Counted from the stretch's first letter, positions 28,127 to 38,731 are shown. The stretch is 64,000 bases of DNA from Burkholderiales bacterium (GCA_021732385.1 JAKFVA010000016.1:1-64000); one strand, 5' to 3'. Program-made: numbers and translations. The notes: generated by a model not told the origin, from the letters alone.

Positions 28127-28315
28127 TCAAAAGCAGGTCCACGCCATGTTGGCTAGCGTGATGAGAAATTCGGGCTGGGTGTACAGCGCAAACACGGCCA
28201 GGCAAGCACATACGAGAACAGCCAGCAGCGCGGTTGCGCCAGCATGCCGCAACCAGGGCCGCTCAACAACCTGGGCAAGCTGCTTCGATCTAGCGGAGTT
28301 ATGAGCGACTTGCAT
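28127..28315 (-). CDS. Small single-span membrane protein
   Basis: The 62-residue frame has one strong transmembrane segment (about 27-48, ATALLAVLVCACLAVFALYT) and a short basic N-terminus. Its ATG lies one base after the TGA of the MFS gene, so it is probably translated as a coupled partner. No family recognised; it could be a small regulator or stabiliser of the carrier, which is speculation. Confidence 0.5.
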   Translation of the reverse strand: MQVAHNSARSKQLAQVVERPWLRHAGATALLAVLVCACLAVFALYTQPEFLITLANMAWTCF

Positions 28316-28316
28316 C

Positions 28317-29540
28317 TCAGGCAGCGGCCGTTATGGGGCCACGGACAATGGTGGTTTCTTTAATGGGCAAATTGAGTAGCGCCGCTATCACGCCCAGCGC
28401 CATCGTCAAGTACCAAACGATGTCGTAGCTGCCGCTGCGGTCGTACAACAGCCCGCCGAGCCAGACGCCCAAAAACGAGCCCACCTGGTGGCTGAAAAAT
28501 ACAAAGCCGCCCAGCATCGACAAATGCTGCACACCAAAAATCTGCGCCACCACCGCATTGGTGACTGGCACGGTTGATAGCCAGAGCAGTCCCATCAGAC
28601 TCGAAAAAATATACACCGACAGCGGCGTGATGGGCAGGCTGATGAACACGCCAATCACCACCACGCGCGCCAGGTAGATAAAGGCCAGAATCTTGCGCTT
28701 GGCCAGCCGCTGGCCCAGCGCCCCGGCAATGTAGGTGCCAAACACGTTAAACAGACCAATCAGTGCCAGTGCATAGCCTGCCACCTCGGGGCCCAGGCCC
28801 TTGTCTTTCAGGTAGCTGGGCATGTGCACACCAATAAACACCACCTGAAAGCCGCACACAAAATAGCCCGCCATCAGCAACTGAAAGCTCGGGTAGCGCA
28901 TGGCCTCTTTCAGCGCTTGTGCAATTGACTGCTCGCGCACGGGCGCGCTGCCACCCGCACCAAAAGCCGATTCACGCAGGCCCATGGCCAGCGGCGCAAT
29001 CAGCAGCACCGCCAGGCCCAACACCAGCAAGGCGTTTTGCCAGCCCAGGCTGCCGATCAAAAAGTTCTCGGTGGGCACCATCAGGAACTGGCCAAACGAG
29101 CCCGCCGCAGCCGCCACGCCCATGGCCCAGGTGCGCCGCTCGGGCGGGATATTGCGGCCAATCACGCCATAAACCACCGCATAGGTGGTGCCGGCCTGCG
29201 CCGCGCCAATCAAAATACCTGCACTGAGCGTAAACAGAAGCGGCGTACTGGCCAATGCCATGCCTGCCAGCCCCAGCGCATACAGCACGGCCCCCACCAG
29301 CAGCACGCGGAAGGCGCCAAACCGGTCGGCCAGCATGCCGGCAAAAATGCCAAATACACCCCACGACAGGTTTTGAATTGCAATGGCAAACGCAAAGGTC
29401 TCGCGCGTCCAGCCCTGCGTCTGTGTGATGGGTTGCAACCACAGGCCAAAGCCGTGGCGTATGCCCATCGACAGCGTGACAATCGCGGCGCCACAGATAA
29501 GCACCTGCTGTATCGAGAGTTTTTGGGAGCTGGTATCCAT
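28317..29540 (-). CDS. MFS transporter
   Basis: The 407-residue protein has 12 predicted membrane segments. It carries the MFS A-like loop motif GMLADRFGAFRVLLVG between helices 2 and 3 and GQRLAKRKILAFIYLARVV in the second half. The IRHGFGLWLQPITQTQGWTRETFAFAIAIQNL N-terminus is of the monocarboxylate/oxalate-formate-antiporter-like (MFS_1, YbfB/CynX-type) group seen in many Burkholderiales. The substrate cannot be inferred. Divergent from mipA across 76 bases and followed by the coupled small membrane gene. Confidence 0.88.
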   Translation of the reverse strand: MDTSSQKLSIQQVLICGAAIVTLSMGIRHGFGLWLQPITQTQGWTRETFAFAIAIQNLSWGVFGIFAGMLADRFGAFRVLLVGAVLYALGLAGMALASTPLLFTLSAGILIGAAQAGTTYAVVYGVIGRNIPPERRTWAMGVAAAAGSFGQFLMVPTENFLIGSLGWQNALLVLGLAVLLIAPLAMGLRESAFGAGGSAPVREQSIAQALKEAMRYPSFQLLMAGYFVCGFQVVFIGVHMPSYLKDKGLGPEVAGYALALIGLFNVFGTYIAGALGQRLAKRKILAFIYLARVVVIGVFISLPITPLSVYIFSSLMGLLWLSTVPVTNAVVAQIFGVQHLSMLGGFVFFSHQVGSFLGVWLGGLLYDRSGSYDIVWYLTMALGVIAALLNLPIKETTIVRGPITAAA

Positions 29541-29616
29541 TGCGTGACTTTAACGCCATTGGCAAGGATTTGCTGTCTTGCGGCGGACTCGCGCTGTGTT
29601 TGCCACACAATAGGCC

Positions 29617-30468
29617 ATGCCCAATCTCAAGCGCCTTTGCATTCGGTTTTGTTGCTTTTTTGTCGTGCTTTGCAGTGCAGTTACTGGTGCAATGGCCCAA
29701 GGCCAGACAACACAACCCTTATGGGAAATAGGCATTGGCGCGGGTTTGGCCAGCCTGCCCGACTACCGCGGCTCAGACCGCCAGCGCAGCTATGTGGTGC
29801 CAGTGCCGTATCTGGTTTACCGCGGCGAGTTTTTGCGCGCCGACCGCGACGGCGTGCGCGGGGTGCTGCTGGAAAACAAGTTTTTTGAACTCAATCTGAG
29901 TCTGGGCGCTTCGGTGCCCGTCAGCAGCAAAGGCAATGAAGCGCGGCGCGGCTTGCCCAACCTGCGCCCGACAGTGGAGCTAGGGCCATCGCTCGACGTT
30001 AACCTGATCAAGCACGCGGGGCTGAAGCTGGAAGTAAACCTGCCTTTGCGCAGCGCTTTTACCGTGGAATCGTCTCCGCGTTACATAGGCTGGACGTTTG
30101 AACCCAACCTGCACCTTGAGCTGGCCAATCCCGCTGGGTTGCCGGGCTGGAATTTGAGCCTGGCCGCCGGGCCGCTATTTGCCGACCGCAAGAACCAGGC
30201 TTTTTTCTACTCGGTCAGCCCGGCACAGGCCACCGCCACGCGTTCTGCCTATGAAGCACCGGGAGGTTATTCAGGGGCCAGGCTCTCGGCTTCGGTGTCC
30301 AAGCGCTACGAGCAGTTCTGGGTGGGGGCATTTGCCCGCGTTGATGCGCTTACGGGTGCCCGTTTTGAGGACAGCCCACTGGTACGGCGCAAAAACAACC
30401 TGTCCGCCGGTGTGGCTGTGTCCTGGATTGTGGGCGAGTCCAGCCAGCGGGTACCAGTCAAGCAGTAA
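29617..30468 (+). CDS. MipA/OmpV family outer membrane protein
   Basis: The 283-residue protein has a signal peptide (IRFCCFFVVLCSAVTGAMAQ) and an antiparallel beta-barrel with family landmarks GIGAGLASLPDYRGSDRQRSYVVPVPYLVYRGEFLRADRDGVRG, TVELGPSLDVNL and NNLSAGVAVSW near the end. MipA in E. coli scaffolds MltA and PBP1B; most relatives are uncharacterised barrels. Located upstream of parE on the same strand, about 55 bases away, and probably separately transcribed. Confidence 0.9.
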   Translation: MPNLKRLCIRFCCFFVVLCSAVTGAMAQGQTTQPLWEIGIGAGLASLPDYRGSDRQRSYVVPVPYLVYRGEFLRADRDGVRGVLLENKFFELNLSLGASVPVSSKGNEARRGLPNLRPTVELGPSLDVNLIKHAGLKLEVNLPLRSAFTVESSPRYIGWTFEPNLHLELANPAGLPGWNLSLAAGPLFADRKNQAFFYSVSPAQATATRSAYEAPGGYSGARLSASVSKRYEQFWVGAFARVDALTGARFEDSPLVRRKNNLSAGVAVSWIVGESSQRVPVKQ

Positions 30469-30522
30469 CTTGAAGCTGTTTATATAAACAGTAGTTAATT
30501 TGGCTGCTCATACAATGGTGTT

Positions 30523-32505
30523 ATGGCAAGTAAACCCAGCGCCTCAAGTGCTCCCGTGTATTCCGAATCCTCCATCCGTGTCCTCAAGGGGTTGGAGCCG
30601 GTTAAAACCCGGCCCGGCATGTACACCCGCACCGACACCCCGCTGCACATCATTCAGGAGGTGATTGACAATGCCGCCGACGAAGCGCTGGCAGGGCACG
30701 GCAAAAAAATCAGCGTTACGCTGCATGCCGACGGCTCGATCAGCGTGCAAGACGACGGACGCGGCATTCCCTTTGGCATGCACCCGCAAGAAAACGCCCC
30801 GGTAATTGAACTGGTGTTCACCCGACTGCATGCAGGCGGCAAGTTTGACAAGAGCCAGGGCGGTGCCTACAGCTTCTCGGGCGGGTTGCATGGCGTCGGC
30901 GTAAGCGTGACCAATGCACTGTCAAAACGGCTCGAAGTCACGTCGCAGCGTGAGGGCCGGGTGGCGCGTCTGGTGTTCTCCGGCGGCGATGTGGTTGAGC
31001 CCCTGACGCTGCGTGCAGCAGGCGAGGGTGAGCGCAAGTCTGGCACGCTAGCGCGCGTCTGGCCCGATGCCAAGTACTTCGAGTCGGCTGCCTTGCCTTT
31101 ACCCGAGCTGATGCATTTGCTGCGCAGCAAAGCAGTACTGATGCCGGGTGTTACGGTGTCCCTCACGGTCGAGAAAACCAAGGAATCCACCACGTGGCTC
31201 TACAAAGCCGGCCTGCGCGACTACGTGCTGCAAACCCTCAGCACCGACCCGCTGATTCCGCTGTTTGAGGGCGAGGGGTATGCCGATGCCGCCAGCGAGA
31301 ATTTTGCCGAAGGCGAGGGCGCGCAGTGGTGCCTGGCCTTTACCGAAGACGGGGCCTTGCTGCGCGAGAGCTACGTCAACCTAATTCCTACCAGTGCTGG
31401 CGGCACGCACGAAAGCGGCCTGCGCGATGGCCTGTTCAACGCCGTCAAAGGATTTATCGAGCTGCACTCGCTCGCACCCAAAGGCGTCAAGCTGTTGCCA
31501 GAAGACGTGTTTGCCCGTGCCAGTTATGTGCTTTCCGCCAAGGTACTCGACCCGCAGTTTCAGGGCCAGATCAAGGAACGGCTCAATTCGCGCGACGCGG
31601 TGCGGCTGGTGTCGGGCATGCTGCGCCCGGCCCTTGAGCTGTGGTTGAACCAGCATGTGGATTACGGCAAAAAGCTCGCTGAGTTGGCCATCAAAGCCGC
31701 CCAAACTCGGCAAAAAGCCGGTCAAAAAGTTGAAAAACGCAAGGGCTCGGGCGTGGCTGTGCTGCCTGGCAAGCTGACCGATTGCGAGAGCCGCGACATT
31801 GCCCACAACGAGGTGTTTCTGGTGGAGGGCGACTCCGCCGGTGGCAGCGCCAAAATGGGCCGCGACAAGGAAAGCCAGGCGGTCTTGCCCCTGCGTGGTA
31901 AGGTGCTTAACACTTGGGAGGTCGAGCGCGACCGGCTGTTTGCCAACACCGAAATCCACGACATTGCGGTAGCTATTGGCGTTGATCCGCATGGCCCGCA
32001 AGATTCACCTGATATGAGTGGCCTGCGCTATGGCAAGGTCTGCATCCTCTCCGATGCCGATGTCGACGGCTCGCACATTCAGGTGCTGCTGCTAACGCTG
32101 TTTTTCCGCCATTTCCCCAAATTGATAGAAACTGGGCATCTGTATGTGGCCCGGCCCCCGTTGTTTCGCATTGACGCGCCCGCCCGTGGCAAGAAACCTG
32201 CCGCCAAGCTGTATGCGCTTGACGAGGGTGAATTAACCGCCACACTCGACAAACTGCGCAAAGATGGCTTGCGCGAGGGGGCTTGGACCATCAGCCGCTT
32301 CAAGGGTTTGGGCGAAATGAATGCCGAGCAGTTATGGGACACGACCTTGAATCCCGACACACGCCGCCTGTTGCAGGTGCAGTTGGGGCAGGTGGATTTT
32401 TTGCAGACCGAAGCGTTGATTACCAAGCTGATGGGCAAGGGCGAGGCAGCGGCGCGGCGGGAACTAATGGAAGTGCATGGTGATGGAATTGAGGTCGATG
32501 TGTAA
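30523..32505 (+). CDS. parE: DNA topoisomerase IV subunit B
   Basis: The 660-residue ATPase subunit of topoisomerase IV decatenates daughter chromosomes. It has the GHKL ATP site (VIDNAADEALAGHGKKI, QDDGRGIPFG, FSGGLHGVGVSVTNALS), a transducer domain and the TOPRIM domain (LVEGDSAGGSAKMGRDKESQAVLPLRGKVLN, SDADVDGSHI). The C-terminal RFKGLGEMNAEQLWDTT is also present. The length and absence of a GyrB-type insertion fit ParE. Its TAA overlaps the first base of the following transglycosylase frame; parC comes two genes later. Confidence 0.97.
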   Translation: MASKPSASSAPVYSESSIRVLKGLEPVKTRPGMYTRTDTPLHIIQEVIDNAADEALAGHGKKISVTLHADGSISVQDDGRGIPFGMHPQENAPVIELVFTRLHAGGKFDKSQGGAYSFSGGLHGVGVSVTNALSKRLEVTSQREGRVARLVFSGGDVVEPLTLRAAGEGERKSGTLARVWPDAKYFESAALPLPELMHLLRSKAVLMPGVTVSLTVEKTKESTTWLYKAGLRDYVLQTLSTDPLIPLFEGEGYADAASENFAEGEGAQWCLAFTEDGALLRESYVNLIPTSAGGTHESGLRDGLFNAVKGFIELHSLAPKGVKLLPEDVFARASYVLSAKVLDPQFQGQIKERLNSRDAVRLVSGMLRPALELWLNQHVDYGKKLAELAIKAAQTRQKAGQKVEKRKGSGVAVLPGKLTDCESRDIAHNEVFLVEGDSAGGSAKMGRDKESQAVLPLRGKVLNTWEVERDRLFANTEIHDIAVAIGVDPHGPQDSPDMSGLRYGKVCILSDADVDGSHIQVLLLTLFFRHFPKLIETGHLYVARPPLFRIDAPARGKKPAAKLYALDEGELTATLDKLRKDGLREGAWTISRFKGLGEMNAEQLWDTTLNPDTRRLLQVQLGQVDFLQTEALITKLMGKGEAAARRELMEVHGDGIEVDV

Positions 32506-33287
32506 TGGTGCAAGCTAAGTATTCAGTTGGTGTATGGCGCGGCAAGAGCATGCGCCTGCTACTGTGCGCGTTGCTTGGTATGGCTGTCCAAAGCGCCGCG
32601 CATGCCAATATCTGGGGGTTTATTGACAGCAAGGGCGTGGCCCACTTCGCGCCTGACAAAAAAGACGAGCGCTATGCGCTGTTCTTTCGCACAGATGCCA
32701 ACCAACCCGATGTCTGGAGCGAAAAATCTTCGGTCACCGCGCCACCCAAGCTGCTGGCTTATTACGAGGTATCCACCAACTACAAGGCCGTCAAGCACCT
32801 GCTGCGCGAAGCCGCCAACGCGCATCAAATTGACTACGAATTGCTGCAAGCACTGATCTCCACTGAATCGGGTTTTGACACGCATGCTGTCTCGCCTCGC
32901 GGTGCGGTCGGCCTGATGCAGTTGATACCCGCCACGGCGCAGCGCTATGGCGTTGCAGCTGACGGCAATCACAGTATTGAGAAAAAACTCACAGACCCGC
33001 GAATCAATATTCGCGCCGGTGCCAAATACCTGCGCGATTTGCTTACCATGTTCCCTGGTCAGCCCGAATTGGCCCTAGCCGCTTAAAACGCGGGTGAAGG
33101 TGCGGTGCAGCGGGCGGGAAACCGCATTCCCAATTACCCGGAAACGCAGAATTACGTCAGAACCGTGATGCAAATTTACACTTCGCTCAAACCACCGCCA
33201 GCTTTATTCGAGCGCCGTCGTACACTGCCCGCCTTGCCGCCAGGGGGTGCCTTGAGGCGTGGCAACATGCCAACTGCCGTGCTGTGA
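32505..33287 (+). pseudogene. Lytic transglycosylase (SLT) with in-frame stop codon
   Basis: The frame encodes a secreted soluble lytic transglycosylase: an N-terminus that can start at 32505 or, with a better signal peptide, at 32550 (MRLLLCALLGMAVQSAAHA). A DUF4124-like stretch follows (IWGFIDSKGVAHFAPDKKDERYALFF), then the SLT domain with the catalytic Glu in LLQALISTESGFDTHAVSPRGAVGLMQLIPATA. At 33084-33086 a TAA stands where the conserved motif AAYNAGEGAV has its Tyr (AA-stop-NAGEGAV). The same frame then continues normally to NRIPNYPETQNYVRTVMQIY and ends at 33287. A single-base change (TAC or TAT to TAA) would explain it. Either a pseudogene, a read-through gene or a sequencing error. 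Confidence 0.85.
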
Positions 33288-33318
33288 TATCCACCATACC
33301 AAAAGCCCTGACATTGTC

Positions 33319-34419
33319 ATGCCGTTAGTGTCTGAATTTTATGATGGTGTCTTCGCCGGCATCACTGTGCTGATTGCCGTGCTAAGCCTGCTGGTGGGTG
33401 CGGCTTTTCGCGAGCCCATGCTGCGCTGGCATTGCGCAACCTTACTGGTGGGCCTGCTGGCGCAACTGCCTTTTATCCTGCCGGGCATTTATTTGCCTGC
33501 TGAGTTGTGGCTCTTGCAATTGGCGCTGGCCGTGCGCACCTTGCAGGTGGTGTTTGGCAACGCTGGTCCAGTGCGGCGTCCGGCACGCTTTGCAAATTAT
33601 TTGCTTTTCGGCTTGCTGGCTTTGATAGCGCTGCGTGTTGTGGGCCTGGACGGGCACATTTACGCCCTGCTGCCCTGGGCTGCGGTGACCGTCTGGAGTG
33701 CAGCGCGCTCCTGGGGGCAAAGTCGGCCGTGGATTTACTGGATTGCATTAGGCCAGTTGGGTTTGGGTTTGCAATGGTTATTGGTCACAGTCAACACCTT
33801 TCAGCCGTACGCCAAGATCATGCAGGTCACCACGTTGCCCGCTTTGGCAGTGTTTGCCTGCGCCACTTACATCGGCATGGTGTGGCGCAGCCGCATGTTG
33901 TCGGAAAACAGTTTACGCATTGAGGCGCGCAAACGAGTAGACCCGTTGACGGGTCTCGCCACAGCCAGCATATTCACCGATCGGGTTGAGGGTGCGCTGC
34001 TGCGCTCCAAAAACCTGGGCTACACCTCGGCCTTGTTGCTGATACGCCTGCAAAACTCGCAGGCTGACGACCTGGAGTCGGGTGATGCTGAAGCGCTGAC
34101 TTTATCGGCGGCTCAGGTCATTTCAAAGTGCCTGCGTCCGCAAGACGTGGCTGCACGGCTGTCAGGTTGTCGATTTGGCGTGCTGGCCGAAGGTGTACGT
34201 CCACAGCAGGGTGGTCAGGAATTAGCAACTCGCATTCTGGCCAATGCCTTGCGTGACACCGCCAACCCCCCACTGGGCACACCGCTGCGTTTGCAGATGG
34301 TGGTAATTGAAATTACCAATCCGCAAACCGATGCCGAATTTTTTATGCAGGTGCTTGAGAACGCCATGCGTCAAATGGTGCTGCAGCCCAATGGCCCGCC
34401 CATTCGCACCCTGTCTTGA
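33319..34419 (+). CDS. Membrane protein with degenerate GGDEF domain
   Basis: The 366-residue product has six or so membrane helices in the first 200 residues, then a linker helix (MLSENSLRIEARKR) and a GGDEF-like domain opening with VDPLTGLATASIFTDRVEGAL. Where the signature GG(D/E)EF should be, it reads RLSGCRFGVLAEG, so the catalytic loop is lost and diguanylate cyclase activity is unlikely. It may bind GTP or c-di-GMP or act as a receptor. The ATG at 33319 was chosen at the beginning of the membrane domain. It lies between the interrupted transglycosylase and parC. Confidence 0.8.
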   Translation: MPLVSEFYDGVFAGITVLIAVLSLLVGAAFREPMLRWHCATLLVGLLAQLPFILPGIYLPAELWLLQLALAVRTLQVVFGNAGPVRRPARFANYLLFGLLALIALRVVGLDGHIYALLPWAAVTVWSAARSWGQSRPWIYWIALGQLGLGLQWLLVTVNTFQPYAKIMQVTTLPALAVFACATYIGMVWRSRMLSENSLRIEARKRVDPLTGLATASIFTDRVEGALLRSKNLGYTSALLLIRLQNSQADDLESGDAEALTLSAAQVISKCLRPQDVAARLSGCRFGVLAEGVRPQQGGQELATRILANALRDTANPPLGTPLRLQMVVIEITNPQTDAEFFMQVLENAMRQMVLQPNGPPIRTLS

Positions 34420-34492
34420 CGTGCTGCCTGGCGGCGTCTCCCGCCTTGGCCTTACATTGCCGATTCCTTATTGACTGACCCCATTGCCCGCT

Positions 34493-36874
34493 GTGACCGA
34501 CCTGTTTTCTGACCCACCCCAAACGTCCGCCACGCTCGAATCCGGCGACCCACTTTCACTAGCCAGTTACGCCCAGCGCGCTTACCTGGAATACGCGTTG
34601 AGCGTGGTCAAGGGCCGCGCCCTGCCCGATGTGTGTGACGGCCAAAAGCCGGTGCAGCGGCGCATCTTGTACGCCATGAGCCGCATGGGTCTGGGGTTTG
34701 GCGGAGCCAACGGCACCAGCGGCGCGCGCCCGGTCAAAAGTGCGCGCGTGGTGGGTGATGTGCTGGGTCGTTTTCATCCGCATGGTGACCAAGCGGCTTA
34801 TGACGCCATGGTGCGCATGGCGCAAGACTTTTCCCAGCGCTACCCGCTGGTGGACGGTCAAGGTAATTTTGGCAGCCGCGACGGCGACTCTGCCGCCGCC
34901 ATGCGCTACACCGAGGCGCGGCTGGCCCGCATCACCAGCTTGCTGCTGGACGAAATCGACGAAGGCACGGTCGACTTTTCGCCCAACTACGACGGCTCCA
35001 CCACCGAGCCGCGCCAATTGCCTGCGCGCCTGCCGTTCATTTTGCTCAACGGTGCCAGCGGCATTGCCGTGGGCCTGGCCACCGAAATTCCCAGCCACCA
35101 CTTGGGCGAAGTGGCGCAGGCCTGCGTGGCCCTGATCAAAAACCCGCAATTGCCCGACGCTGATTTGCTGGCCCTGGTGCCCGGCCCCGACTACCCCGGC
35201 GGCGGCCAGATCATTAGCAGCGCCTTTGACATTGCACAGGCCTACCAAACCGGGCGCGGTTCGCTCAAGGTGCGCGCGCGCTGGAAAACCGAGGATCTGG
35301 CGCGAGGTCAGTGGCGCTTGGTGGTAACCGAGCTGCCGCCCGGCGTCAGCACCCAGCGTGTGCTGGAAGAAATTGAAGAACTCACCAACCCAAAAATCCG
35401 CCTGGGCAAAAAGGCGCTCTCCGTCGAGCAGTTGCAGATCAAGGCCAGCGTGCTGGCCGTGCTCGATTTTGTGCGCGATGAATCGAGCAAAGACGCACCT
35501 GTGCGCTTGGTACTGGAGCCCAAAACCAGCCGCATTGAACAGGCTGAACTCATCAATACCTTGTTGGCACACACCAGCCTGGAAACCACTGCGTCCATCA
35601 ACCTGACGCAAATCGGGCTGGATGGCCGGCCGGTGCAAAAGTCGCTGCGGCAAATGCTGTTGGAGTGGATTGCTTTTCGGCAAAGCACAGTGCAGCGCCG
35701 CTCCAAATTTCGCCTGGCCAAAGTGCAGGACCGCATCCATATTCTGGAAGGCCGTCAACTGGTTCTGCTGAACATTGACGAAGTGATTGCCATCATTCGC
35801 GGCGCGGACGAACCCAAAGCGGCGCTAATGGCCCGCTTTGCACTCAGTGAGCGTCAGGCCGACGATATTTTGGATATTCGCCTGCGCCAACTGGCCCGCT
35901 TGGAGGCTTTGCGGATCGAGCAGGAGCTAGCGCAATTGCGCAAAGACCAGGCCACGCTGCAAGAGCTTTTAGCCAGCCCCACTGCGCTGCGCCGCTGCAT
36001 GGTGCGCGAGATTGAGCAGGACGCCAAACAATTTTCACCCGAAGCCAAAGACCCGCGCCGCACGCTGATTCAAGCCGAGAAAAAAGCCGTGATTGAGATC
36101 AGGGTGGTCGATGAGCCGGTCACGGTGGTGGTCTCCCAAAAAGGCTGGGTACGGGCTCGTACGGGGCATGGGCATGAGTCGGCCAGCTTTGCTTTCAAAG
36201 CCGGTGACGCGCTGTATAAAACCTTTGAAGTGCGCACGCTTGACGTGCTGCTGGTGTTTGGCAGCACGGCGGGTGGTTCTGCCAAGGTCTACAGCGTGCC
36301 GGTGTCGGCCCTGCCCGGCGCGAGGGGCGACGGCCAACCGATCACCACGCTGATTGATCTGGAGGCCGGCACCCAGCCGCTGCACTACTTTGCCGGGCCA
36401 TTAAACGCCACGCTGTTGCTGAGCAGCACGGGCGGCTACGGGTTTTTGGCCACGGTACAAAATATGAACTCGCGCCTCAAGGCGGGCAAGGCATTTGTTA
36501 GCTGTGCCGAGGGCGAGTCGCTGTGTCCGCCATCGTCACTGTTGTTGTCCATTGCCGCAGCGCCTGTGCAGGCCACGCACGTAGCCTGTGCTTCTGCAGG
36601 CGGGCGCATCCTGACCTTTGAATTGGCTGAACTTAAAGCCCTGCCCAATGGCGGTCGCGGCCTGATGCTGATGGACTTGGACGCCAAAGACAGCCTTGCC
36701 GGTGCGGCGGCCTACAACAGGCGCATTCGCATCAGCGGCCTGGGGCGTGGCGGCAAGCCGCGCGAGGAAACCCTGGAAATCCGCAGTTTGAACAACGCCC
36801 GGGCCGCTCGGGGCCGCAAGGGCAAGGCGGCAGATCTGGGCTTCAAGCCACAGCAGGTGGAAGGGCTGGAATAG
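34493..36874 (+). CDS. parC: DNA topoisomerase IV subunit A
   Basis: The 793-residue DNA-cleaving subunit has [28 protein letters not shown], the region equivalent to the quinolone-resistance segment ([54 protein letters not shown]) with the catalytic Tyr in AMRYTEARL, and a C-terminal beta-propeller that is shorter than in GyrA. The start is taken as GTG at 34493 (VTDLFSDPP); a TTG three codons upstream is possible. Works with ParE encoded two genes upstream. Confidence 0.97.
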   Translation: MTDLFSDPPQTSATLESGDPLSLASYAQRAYLEYALSVVKGRALPDVCDGQKPVQRRILYAMSRMGLGFGGANGTSGARPVKSARVVGDVLGRFHPHGDQAAYDAMVRMAQDFSQRYPLVDGQGNFGSRDGDSAAAMRYTEARLARITSLLLDEIDEGTVDFSPNYDGSTTEPRQLPARLPFILLNGASGIAVGLATEIPSHHLGEVAQACVALIKNPQLPDADLLALVPGPDYPGGGQIISSAFDIAQAYQTGRGSLKVRARWKTEDLARGQWRLVVTELPPGVSTQRVLEEIEELTNPKIRLGKKALSVEQLQIKASVLAVLDFVRDESSKDAPVRLVLEPKTSRIEQAELINTLLAHTSLETTASINLTQIGLDGRPVQKSLRQMLLEWIAFRQSTVQRRSKFRLAKVQDRIHILEGRQLVLLNIDEVIAIIRGADEPKAALMARFALSERQADDILDIRLRQLARLEALRIEQELAQLRKDQATLQELLASPTALRRCMVREIEQDAKQFSPEAKDPRRTLIQAEKKAVIEIRVVDEPVTVVVSQKGWVRARTGHGHESASFAFKAGDALYKTFEVRTLDVLLVFGSTAGGSAKVYSVPVSALPGARGDGQPITTLIDLEAGTQPLHYFAGPLNATLLLSSTGGYGFLATVQNMNSRLKAGKAFVSCAEGESLCPPSSLLLSIAAAPVQATHVACASAGGRILTFELAELKALPNGGRGLMLMDLDAKDSLAGAAAYNRRIRISGLGRGGKPREETLEIRSLNNARAARGRKGKAADLGFKPQQVEGLE

Positions 36875-36890
36875 CCCTTCGGGGCTTGTC

Positions 36891-37355
36891 TCAAGCCAGC
36901 TCGGCCACCATCTCGATTTCCACACAAGCACCAAACGGCAGTTGCGCCACACCAAAGGCGCTACGCGCGTGCGCGCTCTTGCTGCCAAACACATCGGCCA
37001 GCAAAAGCGAGCAGCCGTTGGTGACCAGATGGTGCTCGGTGTAGCTGGCGCTGGAGTTGACCAGCGCCATCACCTTGACGATGCGCTTGACGCCATCCAA
37101 CGTGGTGCCCGCAGCAATGCAGGCGGCATTGAGTGTGCCCAGCAAATCGATGGCCACGGCGCGGGCGGCGGCCTGGCCTTGCGCGGTGTCCATGTTCAGC
37201 CCAAGCTGGCCAACCCAGGGCTTGCCATCTTGTTTGGCAATGTGGCCGCTTAAAAAAACCAGCTTGCCAGCTTGGACAAAGGGCACATAGGCGGCGGCGG
37301 GCGTGCCCACCGGAGGCAGGGCAATGCCCAGGCTGTTGAGTTGGTCGCTGATCAT
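36891..37355 (-). CDS. RidA/YjgF family protein
   Basis: The 154-residue protein is of the RidA superfamily: [45 protein letters not shown]-like middle and the C-terminal [24 protein letters not shown]. RidA proper is an enamine/imine deaminase with a conserved Arg near residue 105. This longer subgroup (about 150 residues) shares the trimeric fold, and its substrate is not established. Convergent with parC and divergent from the Bug gene. Confidence 0.9.
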   Translation of the reverse strand: MISDQLNSLGIALPPVGTPAAAYVPFVQAGKLVFLSGHIAKQDGKPWVGQLGLNMDTAQGQAAARAVAIDLLGTLNAACIAAGTTLDGVKRIVKVMALVNSSASYTEHHLVTNGCSLLLADVFGSKSAHARSAFGVAQLPFGACVEIEMVAELA

Positions 37356-37549
37356 GGCTGTGGCTCCGATTTAAAGCGCAATTGTGCAAGATGCAAAGTA
37401 GCAGTTTCGCCCATTTGGCCGGTCTGCGCGTCCGGGCTACCCCCCGGGTTGTCCTCTTGTGGCACGGTGGGGGGCAAGCTATGTTCAGGCAAAGCCCATA
37501 CGGCCCGAACTACAACTCAAATTGCAACCCAAATTACAGGAGACAGCCC

Positions 37550-38560
37550 GTGCGATTTTCTTTCAAACTCCAGCGCCGCCTGGCTTTGGCAAGCGCAACA
37601 CTCGCCGCGCTTGCGCTGCACGGCCAGCGGGCCTGGGCGCAGAGCGCCTGGCCCAGCAAGCCGGTCAAAATCATCGTGCCATTTGCCCCTGGTGGCACCA
37701 CCGATATCTTGGCCCGCGCCGTGGCGCCAGAGCTGTCCAGGGCCTTCGGCCAGCAATTCATTGTGGAAAACCGCGCCGGTGCGGGCGGTAACGTGGGCGC
37801 TGATGCTGTGGCCAAGTCGGCCCCCGACGGCTACACCCTGCTGATGGGTACGGTGGGCACGCACAGCATCAACAAGGCGCTGTACAGCAAGATGCCGTTT
37901 GACTCGCAAAAAGACTTTGCGCCCATCACCCTGGTGGCCGGTGTGCCCAACGTCATGGTGATGAACGCCGATAAGGCCAACGCCCTGCGCATCACCAATG
38001 TGACCGAATTCGTGCGTTATGCCCGCGCCAATCCTGGCAAGCTCAGCATGGCCTCCAGTGGCAACGGCACCTCCATCCACCTGGCTGGCGAGCTGTTCAA
38101 GTCCATGACTGGCACCTTCATGACGCACATTCCCTACCGCGGCTCCGGCCCCGCCATGCTGGACTTGGTGGGTGGCAACGTCGAGGTGATGTTTGACAAC
38201 CTGCCCTCGGCGCTGCCGCAAATCAAGGCGGGCAAGCTGCGCGCCTTTGGCGTCACCACCGCGCAACGCTCGCCGGTGCTGCCCGACGTGCCCACGGTGG
38301 AAGAAGCCGGCCCGCTCAAGGGCTACGAGGCCAGTTCCTGGTTCGGCCTGTTTGCCCCGGCCGGCACACCGCCCGAGGTGGTGGCCCGCATCCAGCAGGA
38401 AATCGCCAAGTCGTTTGGCACCGTGGCGATGCAAGACAAACTGCTCTCCCAGGGTGCCATTCCCGGTGGCAACACACCCGCGCAGTTCAGCGCCTTCATT
38501 GACGCCGAGCACAAAAAATGGGCACAAGTTGTGAAGGCCTCAGGGGCAAAGGTGGACTGA
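37550..38560 (+). CDS. Bug/TctC-family periplasmic solute-binding protein
   Basis: The 336-residue protein with a signal peptide ([23 protein letters not shown]) starts from a GTG preceded by AGGAGA at 37538-37543. It shows the family hallmarks [51 protein letters not shown] and [27 protein letters not shown]. Bug proteins bind small carboxylates or amides for tripartite tricarboxylate transporters and occur in very large numbers as orphans in Burkholderiales. No TctA or TctB is adjacent, so it is an orphan receptor; the ligand is unknown. Confidence 0.93.
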   Translation: MRFSFKLQRRLALASATLAALALHGQRAWAQSAWPSKPVKIIVPFAPGGTTDILARAVAPELSRAFGQQFIVENRAGAGGNVGADAVAKSAPDGYTLLMGTVGTHSINKALYSKMPFDSQKDFAPITLVAGVPNVMVMNADKANALRITNVTEFVRYARANPGKLSMASSGNGTSIHLAGELFKSMTGTFMTHIPYRGSGPAMLDLVGGNVEVMFDNLPSALPQIKAGKLRAFGVTTAQRSPVLPDVPTVEEAGPLKGYEASSWFGLFAPAGTPPEVVARIQQEIAKSFGTVAMQDKLLSQGAIPGGNTPAQFSAFIDAEHKKWAQVVKASGAKVD

Positions 38561-38609
38561 GCCGTGTAGAGGCTGCTGGTAACCTGTAGAAGCCAAAATT
38601 CAGGAAAAC

Positions 38610-38695
38610 AGGCTATTTTTAGATATTAAAAACAAGTTTTTGCCAATAATGACGAGCGGGTATCGCTATGCTTTTTTACTATCCATTTAATAGCA
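38610..38695 (-). repeat. Dispersed intergenic repeat, copy 2
   Basis: Read on the minus strand, CATAGCGATACCCGCTCGTC is followed by ATTATTGGCAAAAAC, matching the element at 28069. Short flanking inverted segments (GCTATT at the left, AATAGC at the right) and T-rich arms (CTTTTTTACTAT) resemble the arms of copies 46198 and 56137. It fills most of the gap between the Bug gene and the transglutaminase gene. Confidence 0.7.
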
Positions 38696-38731
38696 ACTGA
38701 CACACACTTTGCTAACAATACCGTCTTGGCA

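Noticed and set aside
34559-35758. Minus-strand 399-codon frame opposite parC
   Set aside because: Antisense shadow; His/Gln-rich translation without domains, while parC is fully conserved on the plus strand.
36871-36886. Small stem AGCCC-TTC-GGGGCT after parC as terminator
   Set aside because: The stem is only five base pairs and no T run follows, so it is too weak to call.
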